Below, one piece after another: positions 9,681 through 20,808 of a stretch of DNA of 60,655 bases (the first letter of the stretch is position 1; every line of letters starts with the position of its first letter). Under the pieces are notes generated by a model, which was not told the origin of the DNA, ran no database searches, and worked only from the letters and a program-made list of their open reading frames with translations. The stretch spans positions 1 to 60,655 of the forward strand of contig DAHVDE010000036.1 in the NCBI GenBank assembly GCA_027313705.1, in the 5' to 3' direction. The stretch comes from Actinomycetota bacterium. Its GTDB lineage: Bacteria > Actinomycetota > Actinomycetes > Streptosporangiales > Streptosporangiaceae. The translations under genes were made by a program, and so were the position numbers.

Positions 9681-10349
9681 TCAGTTCTGGCTGTAGGGGG
9701 ACGAGCGGAGATCAGGAGCCGGAGTCAAGCCGAGTGAGCGCAGGATCGCGGTCTCCCTGGTCAGCAAGCTGCGCTCGGCCTCAAGGCGGCTGAGCGCATC
9801 AGGCTTGGCCAGCAAATCCTGCCGCTGCGGCAACTCGATGATCATCGAGGCCGCGACCAGGTAGGAGAGCAAGACCGGCTCGTCAGGCAGTTCAGGCACG
9901 CTGATCGTGGCTGATCCCCGGCTCGCGAGCACATCGAGATAGGCGCGGAACGCGCGCTGCACGGCCGCCGTCACAATCAGCGTCTCGATCTCGTCGCCGG
10001 CTGGCTCGGCGAGCAGTTCGACCTCACCGCGCAAATACGGCATGGAGTCGTCGAGCGAACGCAGCCTGAACCTGTCGGTGCCGACGGTGACAATCTCGAA
10101 CCTGCCGTCGGGAAGCTCGGTGACTTCTCGCAACGTGGCCACGCAGCCGACCTCGAAGAGCGAAGACACTCCGGCCACGCCGGTCTCGCGGCCCTCCCTG
10201 ATCGCGATAACGCCGAAGCGCCGCGGCTGCGGGCTGGCCTGAAGGTCGCCGATCAATTGCCGGTACCGCTCCTCGAAAATATTGAGCGGCAGCACCAGGC
10301 CGGGATAAAGGACCGTGCCAAGCGGAAACAGCGGCAGCATCTCCTTCAT
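9681..10349 (-). CDS. Lon substrate-binding (LON) domain protein
   Basis: 222 residues consisting of a stand-alone Lon N-terminal domain without ATPase or protease. Diagnostic start LPLFPLGTVLYPGLVLPLNIFE and the GRFEIVTVGTDRFRL strand pair are visible. Such proteins are widespread in actinobacteria, and their role (substrate adaptor or small-molecule sensor) is not settled. Lies directly downstream of hutI on the same strand, with a gap of about 30 bases, so it could be the last gene of the hut transcript. Confidence 0.9.
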   Translation of the reverse strand: MKEMLPLFPLGTVLYPGLVLPLNIFEERYRQLIGDLQASPQPRRFGVIAIREGRETGVAGVSSLFEVGCVATLREVTELPDGRFEIVTVGTDRFRLRSLDDSMPYLRGEVELLAEPAGDEIETLIVTAAVQRAFRAYLDVLASRGSATISVPELPDEPVLLSYLVAASMIIELPQRQDLLAKPDALSRLEAERSLLTRETAILRSLGLTPAPDLRSSPYSQN

Positions 10350-10381
10350 GCCGTGACCCTATGCTGCCTGGTGCCGCATGG

Positions 10382-11554
10382 CTAGGCGGACCCCGCCAGG
10401 TGATCGACCGCCAGCTCTCCCGCCCGCCAGACGGCGGCGATCTGCGGCACGCCAGGACGGTAGGCAAGGTAGGCGTGCGATGGCGCCTCGAGCATGATCA
10501 CATCGGCTCTGGCCCCGATTCCCAGGTGCCCGACATCGTCCCTGCGCAGTGCCCTGGCCCCGCCCGCGGTCGCCGCCCAGATCGCCTCGGACGTGGTGAG
10601 GTGCATATCCCGCACGGCGAGTGCGATGCAGAACGGCATGCTCGAGGTGAAGCATGATCCAGGGTTGCAGTCGGTCGCGATAGCGACCTTGACTCCCGCC
10701 TCGACCAGTCGCCTGGCGTCAGGATAGGGCTGCCTGGTGGAGAACTCGACACCGGGCAGGAGCGTGGCCACGGTCGATGAGGCGGCGAGTGCCTCGACGT
10801 CGGCGTCGGAAAGGTACGTGCAGTGATCGGCCGAGGCGGCGCCGACCTCCACCGCGACCTGGACTCCAGGGCCGTAGCCAAGCTGATTAGCATGAATTCT
10901 CGGTCGCAGCCCGGCCGCCTGGCCGGCCATGAGCACGGCCCTGGCCTCGTCGGCGCCGAACGCGCCTGCTTCGCAGAACACGTCGACCCATCTGGCGTGC
11001 GGAGCGCAGGCGGCCAGCATCGGGCCCCGCACCAGGTCCACATAGCCGCCGATATCGCCCGCGTACTCGGGCGGCACCACGTGCGCGCCGAGGTAGGTCA
11101 CCTCGGGCGTCACCGCGCCTGCCAGTGCGACGCTGCGCGCCTCGTCGGCAACGGTCAGCCCGTAGCCTGACTTGCACTCGAAGGTGGTAATCCCCTGCGC
11201 AAGCATCTCCGCCGCCAGCCGGCGCAGGTTAGCGTCAAGTTGCTCGTCCGCGGCGGCCCGCGTCGCCGCCACCGTGCCTGCGATCCCCCCGGCGTGATAA
11301 GGCTGCCCCGCCATCCGCGCGGCGAACTCGGCGCCACGCTCGCCCGCGAACACCAGGTGCGCATGCGAGTCGACGAACCCAGGCAGCACCGCCCGCCCGG
11401 CCGCATCGACAACCTCGTCCGCCGCCGGCGCGCCCGCCGCCGCCCCGGTCCAGGCAACCACGCCGTCGTCAAGCACCAGTGCCGCCCCGCGGGCAGGACC
11501 GGCCACGTCCGCGTTGGTGATCAACTCGCCGATGTTAGTGATCAACGTGCTCAC
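10382..11554 (-). CDS. hutI: Imidazolonepropionase
   Basis: Third step of histidine degradation: 4-imidazolone-5-propanoate to N-formimino-L-glutamate. Amidohydrolase-superfamily metal motif HAHLVFAG, later ATDCNPGS (metal Asp region) and TFECKSGYG are family hallmarks. Two GTG starts are possible. GTG at 11584 overlaps the hutF stop (GTGA) and adds ten residues; GTG at 11554 gives the standard [11 protein letters not shown] start and has an AGGA ribosome site about seven bases upstream, so I prefer it (390 residues). Last catabolic gene of the hut operon. Confidence 0.93.
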   Translation of the reverse strand: MSTLITNIGELITNADVAGPARGAALVLDDGVVAWTGAAAGAPAADEVVDAAGRAVLPGFVDSHAHLVFAGERGAEFAARMAGQPYHAGGIAGTVAATRAAADEQLDANLRRLAAEMLAQGITTFECKSGYGLTVADEARSVALAGAVTPEVTYLGAHVVPPEYAGDIGGYVDLVRGPMLAACAPHARWVDVFCEAGAFGADEARAVLMAGQAAGLRPRIHANQLGYGPGVQVAVEVGAASADHCTYLSDADVEALAASSTVATLLPGVEFSTRQPYPDARRLVEAGVKVAIATDCNPGSCFTSSMPFCIALAVRDMHLTTSEAIWAATAGGARALRRDDVGHLGIGARADVIMLEAPSHAYLAYRPGVPQIAAVWRAGELAVDHLAGSA

Positions 11555-11580
11555 AAGCGCATCCTGCCATCCGCCGCGGG

Positions 11581-13023
11581 TCACTCGGCAGCGAAGAGGC
11601 TGCGGACTGCTGCGGTGAGCGCGCCGGGTACGTCGTCGATCAGGACATGGCGCCCGCCGATGACTACATCGCGCCCGCCGATAACCACGTTGCGCACGTC
11701 CGCGGCGGTTGCCGCGAAGATGACGGCCTCGAGCAACCCGAGATCAGCCTCGCCATCGGCCGACCCGCCGACCCCGCGCAGCCCGCCGGCACCGGCCGCC
11801 TCGACCGCCCCGGCCAGGCGCGCGGAAGAAAGCGAGACCGTCACCAGATCGGCCAGCGACCCAGACGCGATCTCCCCGGCATCGGGCCAGCCGAGGCTGG
11901 CGTGCCCGTCCCAGGTCATGGCATAGCCGAGCGCCTCGGCACCGAAAGTGCCCCGCTGATGGCTGGCCAGCCGCTGATACTGCTCGATCCGCCTGGTCTC
12001 CTCGAACAGGTCGATGACCGCCTGGCTGTCGCTGCCCACGGTCAGCCGGCAGCCGGCCTCGGCCAGTGCGCCGAACGGCCCGATCCCGTCCGCAAGATCA
12101 GCCTCGGTGGTAGGACATGCACTGACAAATACTTCGCTCCCGCCAAGAAGCTGCATATCAGCCTCGGTCGGATGAGTAGCGTGCACCACGGTGGTGCGCG
12201 GCCCGAGCACCCCGGCGTTGTAAAGCACGGCGGCCGGCGTGCACCGGTAGGCGGCCAGGCACGCCTCGTTCTCGGCGACCTGCTCGGACAGGTGAACGTG
12301 CAATGGCGCACCGGTCCGCTTGGCCCAGGCGGCCACCGGATGCATCTGCTCTGGCGGCACGGCCCGCACGGAGTGAATCGCGGCACCAAGCCTGGCCGCT
12401 GGCCCGAGCATCCCGTGCTCGTCCGCCCCGAACTGGTCTACTCGCTTCGCCCAGGAGTCAGCGGTAACATCGCCGAACCGCAATTGCGGCCCGTCGAGCG
12501 CGAGGCTGGCCCCGGTCAGGTCCAGGCCGCCTGACAAGTAGCAGGTATCGAGCAGGGTGACCCGAATCCCGGCCTCCTCCGCCGCCTGGACCAGTGCCTG
12601 CCCCATGGCATTCTGATCGGCGTATGGCACCCCGCCAGGCCCGTGGTGCAGGTAATGAAACTCCCCGACGCACCCGATGCCGGCCAGCGCCATCTCGGCG
12701 TACACGGCACGGGCGAGCGCCAGGTAGCTGTCTGGATCGAGCCCAGCCGCGACCTGGTACATCTGTTCCCGCCAGGTCCAGAACGACCCTCGCCCCCGCT
12801 GCCCGGCCCCCCGCAGCGCACGGTGAAACGCGTGTGAATGCGCGTTGGCCAGCGAGGGCAGCGTCAGCCCGGTCAGCCTGGTCGCCGAAGCCGGTGCAGG
12901 CACGCACCCTGGCGTGATCGTCGTGAACCTGTCGCCCGAGGCTTCGATCAGCACGTCGGGCAGCACGCCTGCCCCAGGCAGCCAGGCCAGTTCCGCGTGC
13001 CAGGCCCGCCGCACCGACGTCAC
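11581..13023 (-). CDS. hutF: Formimidoylglutamate deiminase
   Basis: Converts N-formimino-L-glutamate to N-formyl-L-glutamate and ammonia, marking the five-step HutF-type histidine pathway. 480 residues; amidohydrolase motif [27 protein letters not shown] and VGSDSQ (metal ligands) all visible. Start GTG 13023 overlaps the stop of the upstream amidohydrolase (GTGA) and gives the expected start [16 protein letters not shown]; the longer reading upstream is antisense-like sequence. Sits between the M20 amidohydrolase and hutI. Confidence 0.93.
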   Translation of the reverse strand: MTSVRRAWHAELAWLPGAGVLPDVLIEASGDRFTTITPGCVPAPASATRLTGLTLPSLANAHSHAFHRALRGAGQRGRGSFWTWREQMYQVAAGLDPDSYLALARAVYAEMALAGIGCVGEFHYLHHGPGGVPYADQNAMGQALVQAAEEAGIRVTLLDTCYLSGGLDLTGASLALDGPQLRFGDVTADSWAKRVDQFGADEHGMLGPAARLGAAIHSVRAVPPEQMHPVAAWAKRTGAPLHVHLSEQVAENEACLAAYRCTPAAVLYNAGVLGPRTTVVHATHPTEADMQLLGGSEVFVSACPTTEADLADGIGPFGALAEAGCRLTVGSDSQAVIDLFEETRRIEQYQRLASHQRGTFGAEALGYAMTWDGHASLGWPDAGEIASGSLADLVTVSLSSARLAGAVEAAGAGGLRGVGGSADGEADLGLLEAVIFAATAADVRNVVIGGRDVVIGGRHVLIDDVPGALTAAVRSLFAAE

Positions 13024-14245
13024 CGCCCGGCCAGTTCCGTGAGTACGACCGCCAGTGCCTCGACGCCCGCCTGGCAATCCTGCGGTGCGGCGTACTCGGC
13101 AGGCGAGTGCGACACCCCGCTTGGGTTACGGACGAAAAGCATCGCGGTAGGCAGCACGCTGGCGAGCACGCCCGCATCATGCCCGGCCCCGGTCGGCAGC
13201 ACGGGCGCGGTAATGCCCGCGTGAGCCAGCGCCGTCACCAGCCGGTCCTGAAGTTCAAGGTCGAATTTGACCAGCGGGCTCCAAGACTCGCGCTCGGCGC
13301 GGAAGCTGACGCCGTGCGTGGCCGCCGCCGCCCGCGCGGTCTCCATTACCTGGTCGACCAGCCTGATCAGGTGCTCGTCGTCAGGTGCCCGCGCGTCGAG
13401 CCAGGCTCGGACGGCCGAGTTGATGCCGTTGGTACCTCCGGGTACCGCGGCCACCTTGCTCATGGTGGCCAGAGCGCCGGTGTCCTTCGCCGCTGCCCTG
13501 GCCTCGAGCACGGCGCAGGCGAAAGGGAGCATGGGATCTCGCCGGTCGCCGAGCCTGGTTGTCCCCGCGTGGTCGGCTCGCCCGGCGAAGTCGAGCCGCC
13601 ACCTGCCGTGCGGCCAGATCGATTCGCCTACTCCGACGGCCGCGCCCAGTCCGTCGAGCACGCTGCCTTGCTCGATGTGCAGTTCGACGAAGGCCGCGAA
13701 TCGTGACCCAAGGCCGGCGTCAGCTCCGATCCGCCCTGAATCAAGGCCAGCGGCGGCCATCGCCTGCGCCAGCGTCACGCCGTCGGCGTCGGTCAGCTCA
13801 CGCGCCGCCTCGGGTTCGATCACCCCGGACGACAGGCGGCTGCCCAGGCAGGCGCGCCCGAACCGCGCCCCTTCCTCCTCGGCGAACGCGACGACTGCGA
13901 CCGGCCGTGCCGGCTCGAACCCGCGCTCCCTCAGCACGTCGATGGCGCAGAAGGCGGAGACAACCCCGAGCGGCCCGTCGAACGCCCCGCCGTCAGGCAC
14001 AGAATCGAGGTGACTGCCGGCAGCGACCGCCGCGGACTCGGTACCCGCATCCCAGAAGGCCCAGAGATTGCCGTTGCGGTCGGCTTCGGTTCGCAGGTTT
14101 CTTTGCAGCGCCGCCTGCACGAACCAGTCACGGCAGGCGGCATCCGCCGCAGTGAACGAATACCGTCGGTATCCGCCGGCCTGCTCGTCCCGCCCGAGAG
14201 GCAGCAATGACCGCCAGAGCGGGTTGTCCCAGACCTGGGCCTGCA

Positions 14246-14246
<1 letters not shown>
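13020..14246 (-). CDS. M20-family amidohydrolase (allantoate amidohydrolase-like); possible N-formylglutamate deformylase of the hut operon
   Basis: 408-residue zinc amidase of the allantoate amidohydrolase/N-carbamoyl-amino-acid hydrolase group: GSHLDSVPDGGAFDGPLGV (metal His/Asp), EEEGARFGRACLGS, ELHIEQG, GRADHAGTT and the late PTGAGHDAGVLA. Start GTG 14246 shares a base with the hutU TAG. It lies exactly between hutU and hutF, where a deformylase (HutG) would be needed to finish the HutF branch; no HutG-type gene is present in the window. Inference: it hydrolyses N-formyl-L-glutamate rather than allantoate. Sequence alone does not prove this; the allantoate activity of its homologues remains an alternative. 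Confidence 0.85.
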
Positions 14247-15907
<1,661 letters not shown>

Positions 15908-16510
15908 TTATACCGTCCCGTAAAGCTCATGCAAGATGTCCCGCAGCCCGCTCGCGGTCAGCGCGCCGATGTTCTCACCGAGGATTGTCCTACCAGAAGG
16001 CGAAAGGAAGAAGGTCACCGGCAGCGCGGGCACGTTGTACTTGACGGCAGCCATCCCCTGCGGGTCGAACACGCTCGGGTAGGGGACACCGTACTTCTGC
16101 TCGAACTTGAGCGCGGGCGCGCGCTGGTCAACCGAGTCGACACCGAGAAAGGTCACCTTGGCGCCCAGCGACCTCGCCACGCTGGCCAGGGCGGGTGTCT
16201 CCTTCTTGCACACCGTGCAAGTAGACGCCCAGAAGTTCAGCACGATGGGCTTGCCGCTCAGCTTGGTGAGCGTGATCGTCCCGGAGCCTGCCAGGCTCGG
16301 CAGCGCCAGCGCGGGCGCGGCCTTGTCAAGCCGGGTGAACCCGAGTCCCTGCGCTTGCTGGCTCGAGTAGGTGGCGCTGCCACGCCTAGGCGAGTCCGCC
16401 CACCGCAGCCCGAGCACCGTCAAGGTGGAAAGCACCGCCGCAGCGGCGACAACAAGCGCGGCAGCCCTAAGCGGGTGCGGCTGCCGCACAGCGGAGGATT
16501 TCGTAGCCAC
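15908..16510 (-). CDS. TlpA/ResA-like thioredoxin-fold protein, membrane anchored
   Basis: 200 residues. A single N-terminal membrane helix (about residues 15-36, [21 protein letters not shown]) is followed by an extracytoplasmic thioredoxin-like domain with the redox motif WASTCTVCKKE and cis-Pro strand PALPVTFFLSPSG. Expected role is thiol-disulfide exchange outside the membrane, for example in cytochrome c or secreted-protein maturation. Start is GTG 16510. It is the first gene of the hut run, though a functional link to histidine use is not evident. Confidence 0.9.
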   Translation of the reverse strand: MATKSSAVRQPHPLRAAALVVAAAAVLSTLTVLGLRWADSPRRGSATYSSQQAQGLGFTRLDKAAPALALPSLAGSGTITLTKLSGKPIVLNFWASTCTVCKKETPALASVARSLGAKVTFLGVDSVDQRAPALKFEQKYGVPYPSVFDPQGMAAVKYNVPALPVTFFLSPSGRTILGENIGALTASGLRDILHELYGTV

Positions 16511-16697
16511 ACAGCGAACTTACCGCGTGCGCACGACCGCGAGACAGCCCGCCGTCACGGAAGAACGGACGGACGCCCGCCATGCCCGGCGAGCCAGAGA
16601 TCACAGCCCGCCGCTGCAGCACTTAGATCGCCAGAATCTCACCAGTGCGCTCATAGCGGCAATGCGCCGGATACCGGACCCTAAATGACACGATCAT

Positions 16698-16724
16698 GGA
16701 ATAGGTAAGGGCCGCTACCCTGTT
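16698..16724 (+). promoter_or_regulatory. Putative SigR-type promoter of the peptide ABC operon
   Basis: GGAAT at 16698-16702, a 19-base spacer, and GTT(G) at 16722-16724 match the actinobacterial SigR/SigH consensus GGAAT-N18/19-GTT. Predicted transcript start is near 16731, giving a leader of about 50 bases to the TTG at 16783. A SigR gene lies in the same window. A single consensus match of eight fixed bases can arise by chance, so this is a prediction. Confidence 0.45.
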
Positions 16725-16782
16725 GTATGGCCGGTATGCCGCAAGTGCACGCCAGGTGAGCGGCTGCGCCCAGGGAGGCACG

Positions 16783-17736
16783 TTGACGCTGTACCTGCTC
16801 AGGCGAGTGCTACTGGCGGTCGTCACGCTCTGGATTCTCAGCATCATCGTCTTCTTTGCCGGCCAGGTGCTGCCAGGAGACCCTGGTCGTGCCGTGCTCG
16901 GGCCGTTCGCGGCGGAAAGAGCGGTTCGCGCTTACGATCATCAACTCGGAGTGGACCGGCCGCTGCTCGTGCAGTATTTCGGCTGGATCGGCGGCCTGCT
17001 GCACGGCAACATGGGCACCTCATATACCTACCGCTCCCCGGTCGAGCCTTTCATCGCCTCAGCGCTCGCGAATTCCGGGAAGCTCGCGCTGCTCGCGCTG
17101 GTCATCATCGTCCCGCTCGGTATCGCGGGCGGCGTGGTCGCGGCCGTGTACTCGGGACGGATCATCGACCGGGTGATCTCGCTGAGCGGACTGGCCGGAT
17201 CGACCGTGCCAGAATTCGTCTCAGGCATTGTGCTGATCCTTGTTTTCGGTATCGCACTCAAGGCACTGCCGATCACGGCGGCAACCGATCCTGGCGCCTC
17301 GTTCGCCGACCAGCTTGATCACCTGATCTTGCCGGTCATTCCGCTTGTGCTCGTGCTATTCGGCTATATCGCCAGGATGGCCCGCGCGGGAACGGTGGAG
17401 GCACTTGACTCCGATTACGCCAGGACCGCGGTCTTGAAAGGGCTGCGGCGGCGCACCATGATCAGGCGGCACATCCTGCGGAACTCGCTGCTGCCGACGA
17501 TCACGGTGATCGCGACCCAGACCGGGTACCTGATCGGCGGCCTCGTCGTGGTGGAAACGCTCTTCAATTATCAGGGCATCGGGCGGCTGATCTTCAACGC
17601 CGCCAACGGCAAGGATTTTCCGATGCTGGAAGCCGGGGTACTTGTCATCGGCGTCGTATACATGGTGGCCACGCTGATCGCCGACGTGCTTTATACCGCG
17701 CTCAGTCCCCGGCTCCGGGTCGGAGCTGCCTCGTGA
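16783..17736 (+). CDS. Peptide/nickel-type ABC transporter permease (DppB/OppB family)
   Basis: 317-residue inner-membrane permease: N-terminal LYLLRRVLLAVVTLWILS, GDPGRAVLG and the DHQLGVDRPLLVQY block typical of DppB, six predicted helices, and the cytoplasmic coupling loop DSDYARTAVLKGL(R) with RHILRNSLLP. Start chosen at TTG 16783 because GGGAGG lies five bases upstream and the protein then begins at the conserved LTLYLLRR; an ATG 60 bases earlier lacks a ribosome site. Its stop overlaps the next start (GTGA). Confidence 0.92.
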   Translation: MTLYLLRRVLLAVVTLWILSIIVFFAGQVLPGDPGRAVLGPFAAERAVRAYDHQLGVDRPLLVQYFGWIGGLLHGNMGTSYTYRSPVEPFIASALANSGKLALLALVIIVPLGIAGGVVAAVYSGRIIDRVISLSGLAGSTVPEFVSGIVLILVFGIALKALPITAATDPGASFADQLDHLILPVIPLVLVLFGYIARMARAGTVEALDSDYARTAVLKGLRRRTMIRRHILRNSLLPTITVIATQTGYLIGGLVVVETLFNYQGIGRLIFNAANGKDFPMLEAGVLVIGVVYMVATLIADVLYTALSPRLRVGAAS

Positions 17737-18611
17737 GCGCGGACGTGGCGGTGCCCGGAGAGGTCACTGTCGCGCACGCCTACGCGGCGCCGCCCGCTTC
17801 TTGGCGGCTGCTGGCGCGCAAGCCCGCCTTCGTCGCCGGGGCGGGGATCTTGCTGCTCTGGATGGCATGCGCGGTCCTCGGGCACCTGATCGCGCCCTAC
17901 GATCCGCTCGCGCAGCAGCTGCTCGCAAGGAACGCGGCGCCTTCTGGCACGCATTTGCTCGGCACCGATCCGCTCGGGCGTGACGTGCTGTCCCGCGTGA
18001 TCTCAGGTGCCCGCGACATTCTCACCATCGCCCCGCTCGCGACACTGCTCGGAGCCGTGCTTGGGACGGCGCTCGGCCTGATCATGGGGTACTTCGGCGG
18101 GATCGTCGACGCGGTGATCAGCCGGATCGTAGAGGCCGTGCTCGCCCTGCCGGTCGTGATCGTCGCCTTCTTGTTCGTCGTCGCCGTCGGGCCGTCTTCG
18201 CTCACGCTTATCGTCGTGATCGGCTTCATCTTCACGCCGCTGATCGCGCGGACGGTGCGGACGGCCGTGCTCATCGAAGGCCAGCAGGACTACCTGCCTG
18301 CTGCCCGCCTGCTTGGCGAGCGGCCGGCCTACATCATGATCGCGGAGATCTTGCCTAACGTGCTCCCTGTGATCGTGGTGGAGTTCACCGTGCGGCTTGG
18401 CTACGCCATTTTCGCCGTTGCCACCTTGTCTTTCCTCGGTTTCGGCGTGCAGCAGCCGACACCTGACTGGGGCGGTGACATCGCGGCCAACTACGGCCTG
18501 CTCGGCGCGGGCTACTGGTGGGAGACGCTGTTTCCCGCGCTGGCGATCGCCTCTGTCGTGATGGCGCTGAACTTGGTGACCGACTCGATCGAGCAGGTGC
18601 TCTCTTCGTGA
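17733..18611 (+). CDS. Peptide/nickel-type ABC transporter permease (DppC/OppC family)
   Basis: 292-residue partner permease. N-terminal OppC_N segment WRLLARKPAFVAGAGIL, then HLLGTDPLGRDVLSRVISGAR, the signature entry to the transmembrane domain, and the coupling loop EGQQDYLPAARLLG. Start GTG 17733 overlaps the previous stop and its stop overlaps the ATPase GTG, so three genes are translationally coupled. Together with the gene before it, it forms the membrane channel of a peptide- or similar-solute importer. Confidence 0.93.
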   Translation: MSADVAVPGEVTVAHAYAAPPASWRLLARKPAFVAGAGILLLWMACAVLGHLIAPYDPLAQQLLARNAAPSGTHLLGTDPLGRDVLSRVISGARDILTIAPLATLLGAVLGTALGLIMGYFGGIVDAVISRIVEAVLALPVVIVAFLFVVAVGPSSLTLIVVIGFIFTPLIARTVRTAVLIEGQQDYLPAARLLGERPAYIMIAEILPNVLPVIVVEFTVRLGYAIFAVATLSFLGFGVQQPTPDWGGDIAANYGLLGAGYWWETLFPALAIASVVMALNLVTDSIEQVLSS

Positions 18612-20701
18612 CCGAACAGCAAGCAGACGCCGAACCAGGACCGCGAGCAGTACCCGCGGCCGGGCCAACCCTGCGAGTCGAGCACCTGGAGATCACCTAC
18701 CGGGTCCGCGGCCAGGACCGGCCGGTGGTCAGGGACGTGTCATTTGAGGTGGGGCGGCAGGAATCCTACGGGCTGGTCGGAGAGTCCGGGTCGGGCAAGT
18801 CCACGGTGGCGCTCGCGCTGGTCAGGTACCTGGCGAGGAACGGCAGGGTGTCCGGCGGCTCGATCAGCATCAACGGCCTCGATCCGCTCGGGCTGTCCGC
18901 GGCCCGCCTGCGTGACCTGCGGGCCAGGACCGTCTCGATGGTGTACCAGGAACCGAGCCGCGCGCTTAATCCTTCGATCAAGGCCGGGCGTCAGATCGCC
19001 GAGGTGTTTCAGATCGCCGGGCTCGACCGGGCCTCCTCGCTTGACAAGGCCAGGGACATGCTGCGCAAGGTGCAGATCGCCGATCCTGGCCGGGCCATGG
19101 ACAGGTACCCGCACGAGCTTTCCGGCGGCATGGCGCAGCGGGTGGTGATCGCGATGGCGCTCGCCGCCGAGCCCGCACTGCTCATTCTCGACGAGCCGAC
19201 CACCGCACTCGACGCCACCGTCGAAGCCGAGATACTCGACCTGATCGCGGAGCTGAGGCGAGAACTCGCCACCTCAGTGCTCTTCATCAGCCACAACCTC
19301 GCGGTCGTGGCCAGCATGTGCGACCGGGTCGGGGTGCTCTACGCCGGGGAACTGGTCGAAGAGGGCACCGCGCGCCAGGTGTTCGGCGAGCCTGCCCATC
19401 CGTACACGGTGGCGCTGCTTCACTGCATCCCGCGACGCGGGCAGCGCAAGGACCAGGGCCGGCTTGACGCGATTCCCGGCTTCCTGCCGCAGCCAGGCCG
19501 GGTCACCGCCGGGTGCGTATTCGCGGAGCGGTGCTCACTTGCCGCTGACGAGTGCCGGACGGCACCACCGCCCGCCTTCCCGCTCGGTGGCTGGCATTCT
19601 TCGCGGTGCTACCGGCACTCCGAGGTCGCGGAATTGCCGAAGACGACGGTTTACGAAGGCGGCGAGCCAGGCCAGACCGCGCGGCCGGTCGCGCCGCTGG
19701 TGACGATCAGCTCGCTCAGCAAGACGTTCGGTACTGGCCAGAACGCGGTCCGCGCGCTGGCCAACGTGAACCTGAAGATCTGGCGGGGGGAAACGCTTGG
19801 CCTGGTCGGTGAGTCAGGCAGCGGCAAGTCCACGCTGGCGAGAACCCTGCTCGGCCTGATCCCGCCCGATCGCGGCTCGGTGCTTGAACTCGACGGCACG
19901 GCACTTTCCGCCAGCCTGCCGAAGCGGACGCTTGAGCAGCTCAAGGCGCTCCAGATCGTGTTCCAGAACCCGGATTCCGCGCTGAACAGGCGGCGGTCTG
20001 TTCGCTGGCTGATCGCACGGCCGCTGAGAAGGCTCGCCGGATTGTCTGGCCGCCGCCTCGCCGAGCGACTCGACGACCTGATCAGGTCGGTGCGGATGGA
20101 GGCACGCCAGCTGAACCTGCGCCCTGGGCAGCTATCGGGGGGCCTCAAGCAGCGGGTCGCGATCGCGCGGGCGTTCGGCGGCGGACCAAGGCTCGTGGTC
20201 TGCGACGAGCCGACGTCGGCACTCGACGTCTCTGTACAAGCGGCGATACTTAACCTCCTCGCCGACCTCCAGGCCAAGGAACAGGTCACCTACCTGTTCA
20301 TCTCGCACGACCTAGGCGTCGTCCGCTACCTGTCCGACCGGATCGCCGTCCTGTACCTCGGCCGGATCATGGAGATCGGCCCGGCGGAGCAGGTGTTCGC
20401 CGGGCCGCACCATCCCTACACAGAGGCGCTGCTGTCCGCCGTGCCGAGCCTGGACGGCAAGCGCACCGAGCGGATCAGGCTGACCGGAGAGATCCCCGCC
20501 GCAGCCAGCCCGCCGTCAGGGTGCGTGTTCCATACCCGCTGCCCCAGGCGACTGGCCAGCGGCGCATGCGAGCATGCCGAACCCGGGCTTGACGAAGTCG
20601 AGCCCGGTCACTTCATCAGCTGCCATATCCCATTTGGCGAACTGCGGCGGCTTCAGGCACCTGGCATTGCCGTTCAGGTCAAAGACCAGGCGCAGAAGTA
20701 A
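18608..20701 (+). CDS. Fused double ABC ATPase (DppD-DppF type) of the peptide importer
   Basis: 697 residues with two full nucleotide-binding domains in one chain. Each has Walker A GESGSGKST (about residues 62 and 402), Q loop, signature (ELSGGMAQRV in the first, QLSGGLKQRVAIARAF in the second) and Walker B/DEPT. Each half ends in an oligopeptide-type C-terminal Cys motif (GCVFAERC and GCVFHTRC). The GTG start at 18608 overlaps the DppC stop; longer in-frame sequence upstream is antisense-like DppC. The fusion replaces the usual DppD and DppF heterodimer. Confidence 0.94.
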   Translation: MTEQQADAEPGPRAVPAAGPTLRVEHLEITYRVRGQDRPVVRDVSFEVGRQESYGLVGESGSGKSTVALALVRYLARNGRVSGGSISINGLDPLGLSAARLRDLRARTVSMVYQEPSRALNPSIKAGRQIAEVFQIAGLDRASSLDKARDMLRKVQIADPGRAMDRYPHELSGGMAQRVVIAMALAAEPALLILDEPTTALDATVEAEILDLIAELRRELATSVLFISHNLAVVASMCDRVGVLYAGELVEEGTARQVFGEPAHPYTVALLHCIPRRGQRKDQGRLDAIPGFLPQPGRVTAGCVFAERCSLAADECRTAPPPAFPLGGWHSSRCYRHSEVAELPKTTVYEGGEPGQTARPVAPLVTISSLSKTFGTGQNAVRALANVNLKIWRGETLGLVGESGSGKSTLARTLLGLIPPDRGSVLELDGTALSASLPKRTLEQLKALQIVFQNPDSALNRRRSVRWLIARPLRRLAGLSGRRLAERLDDLIRSVRMEARQLNLRPGQLSGGLKQRVAIARAFGGGPRLVVCDEPTSALDVSVQAAILNLLADLQAKEQVTYLFISHDLGVVRYLSDRIAVLYLGRIMEIGPAEQVFAGPHHPYTEALLSAVPSLDGKRTERIRLTGEIPAAASPPSGCVFHTRCPRRLASGACEHAEPGLDEVEPGHFISCHIPFGELRRLQAPGIAVQVKDQAQK

Positions 20702-20735
20702 AAACGACGCAGAACTGGTAACAAGATTGCGCCAA

Positions 20736-20752
20736 ATCCGGATCTCGGATTA
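20736..20752. promoter_or_regulatory. Small inverted repeat upstream of the solute-binding protein gene
   Basis: AATCCG (20736-20741) and CGGATT (20747-20752) form a 6-bp inverted repeat in the 107-base gap between the ABC ATPase and solute-binding protein genes. A TTGCGC box (20729-20734) lies just before it. It could be an operator or a partial attenuating hairpin that sets the higher expression usually seen for the binding protein. Nothing more can be said from sequence. Confidence 0.3.
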
Positions 20753-20808
20753 AGTAGGAAATCTCTTGCCGGCAGATGACTGTCAGGCAGACGAACGGAG
20801 GATAATCC

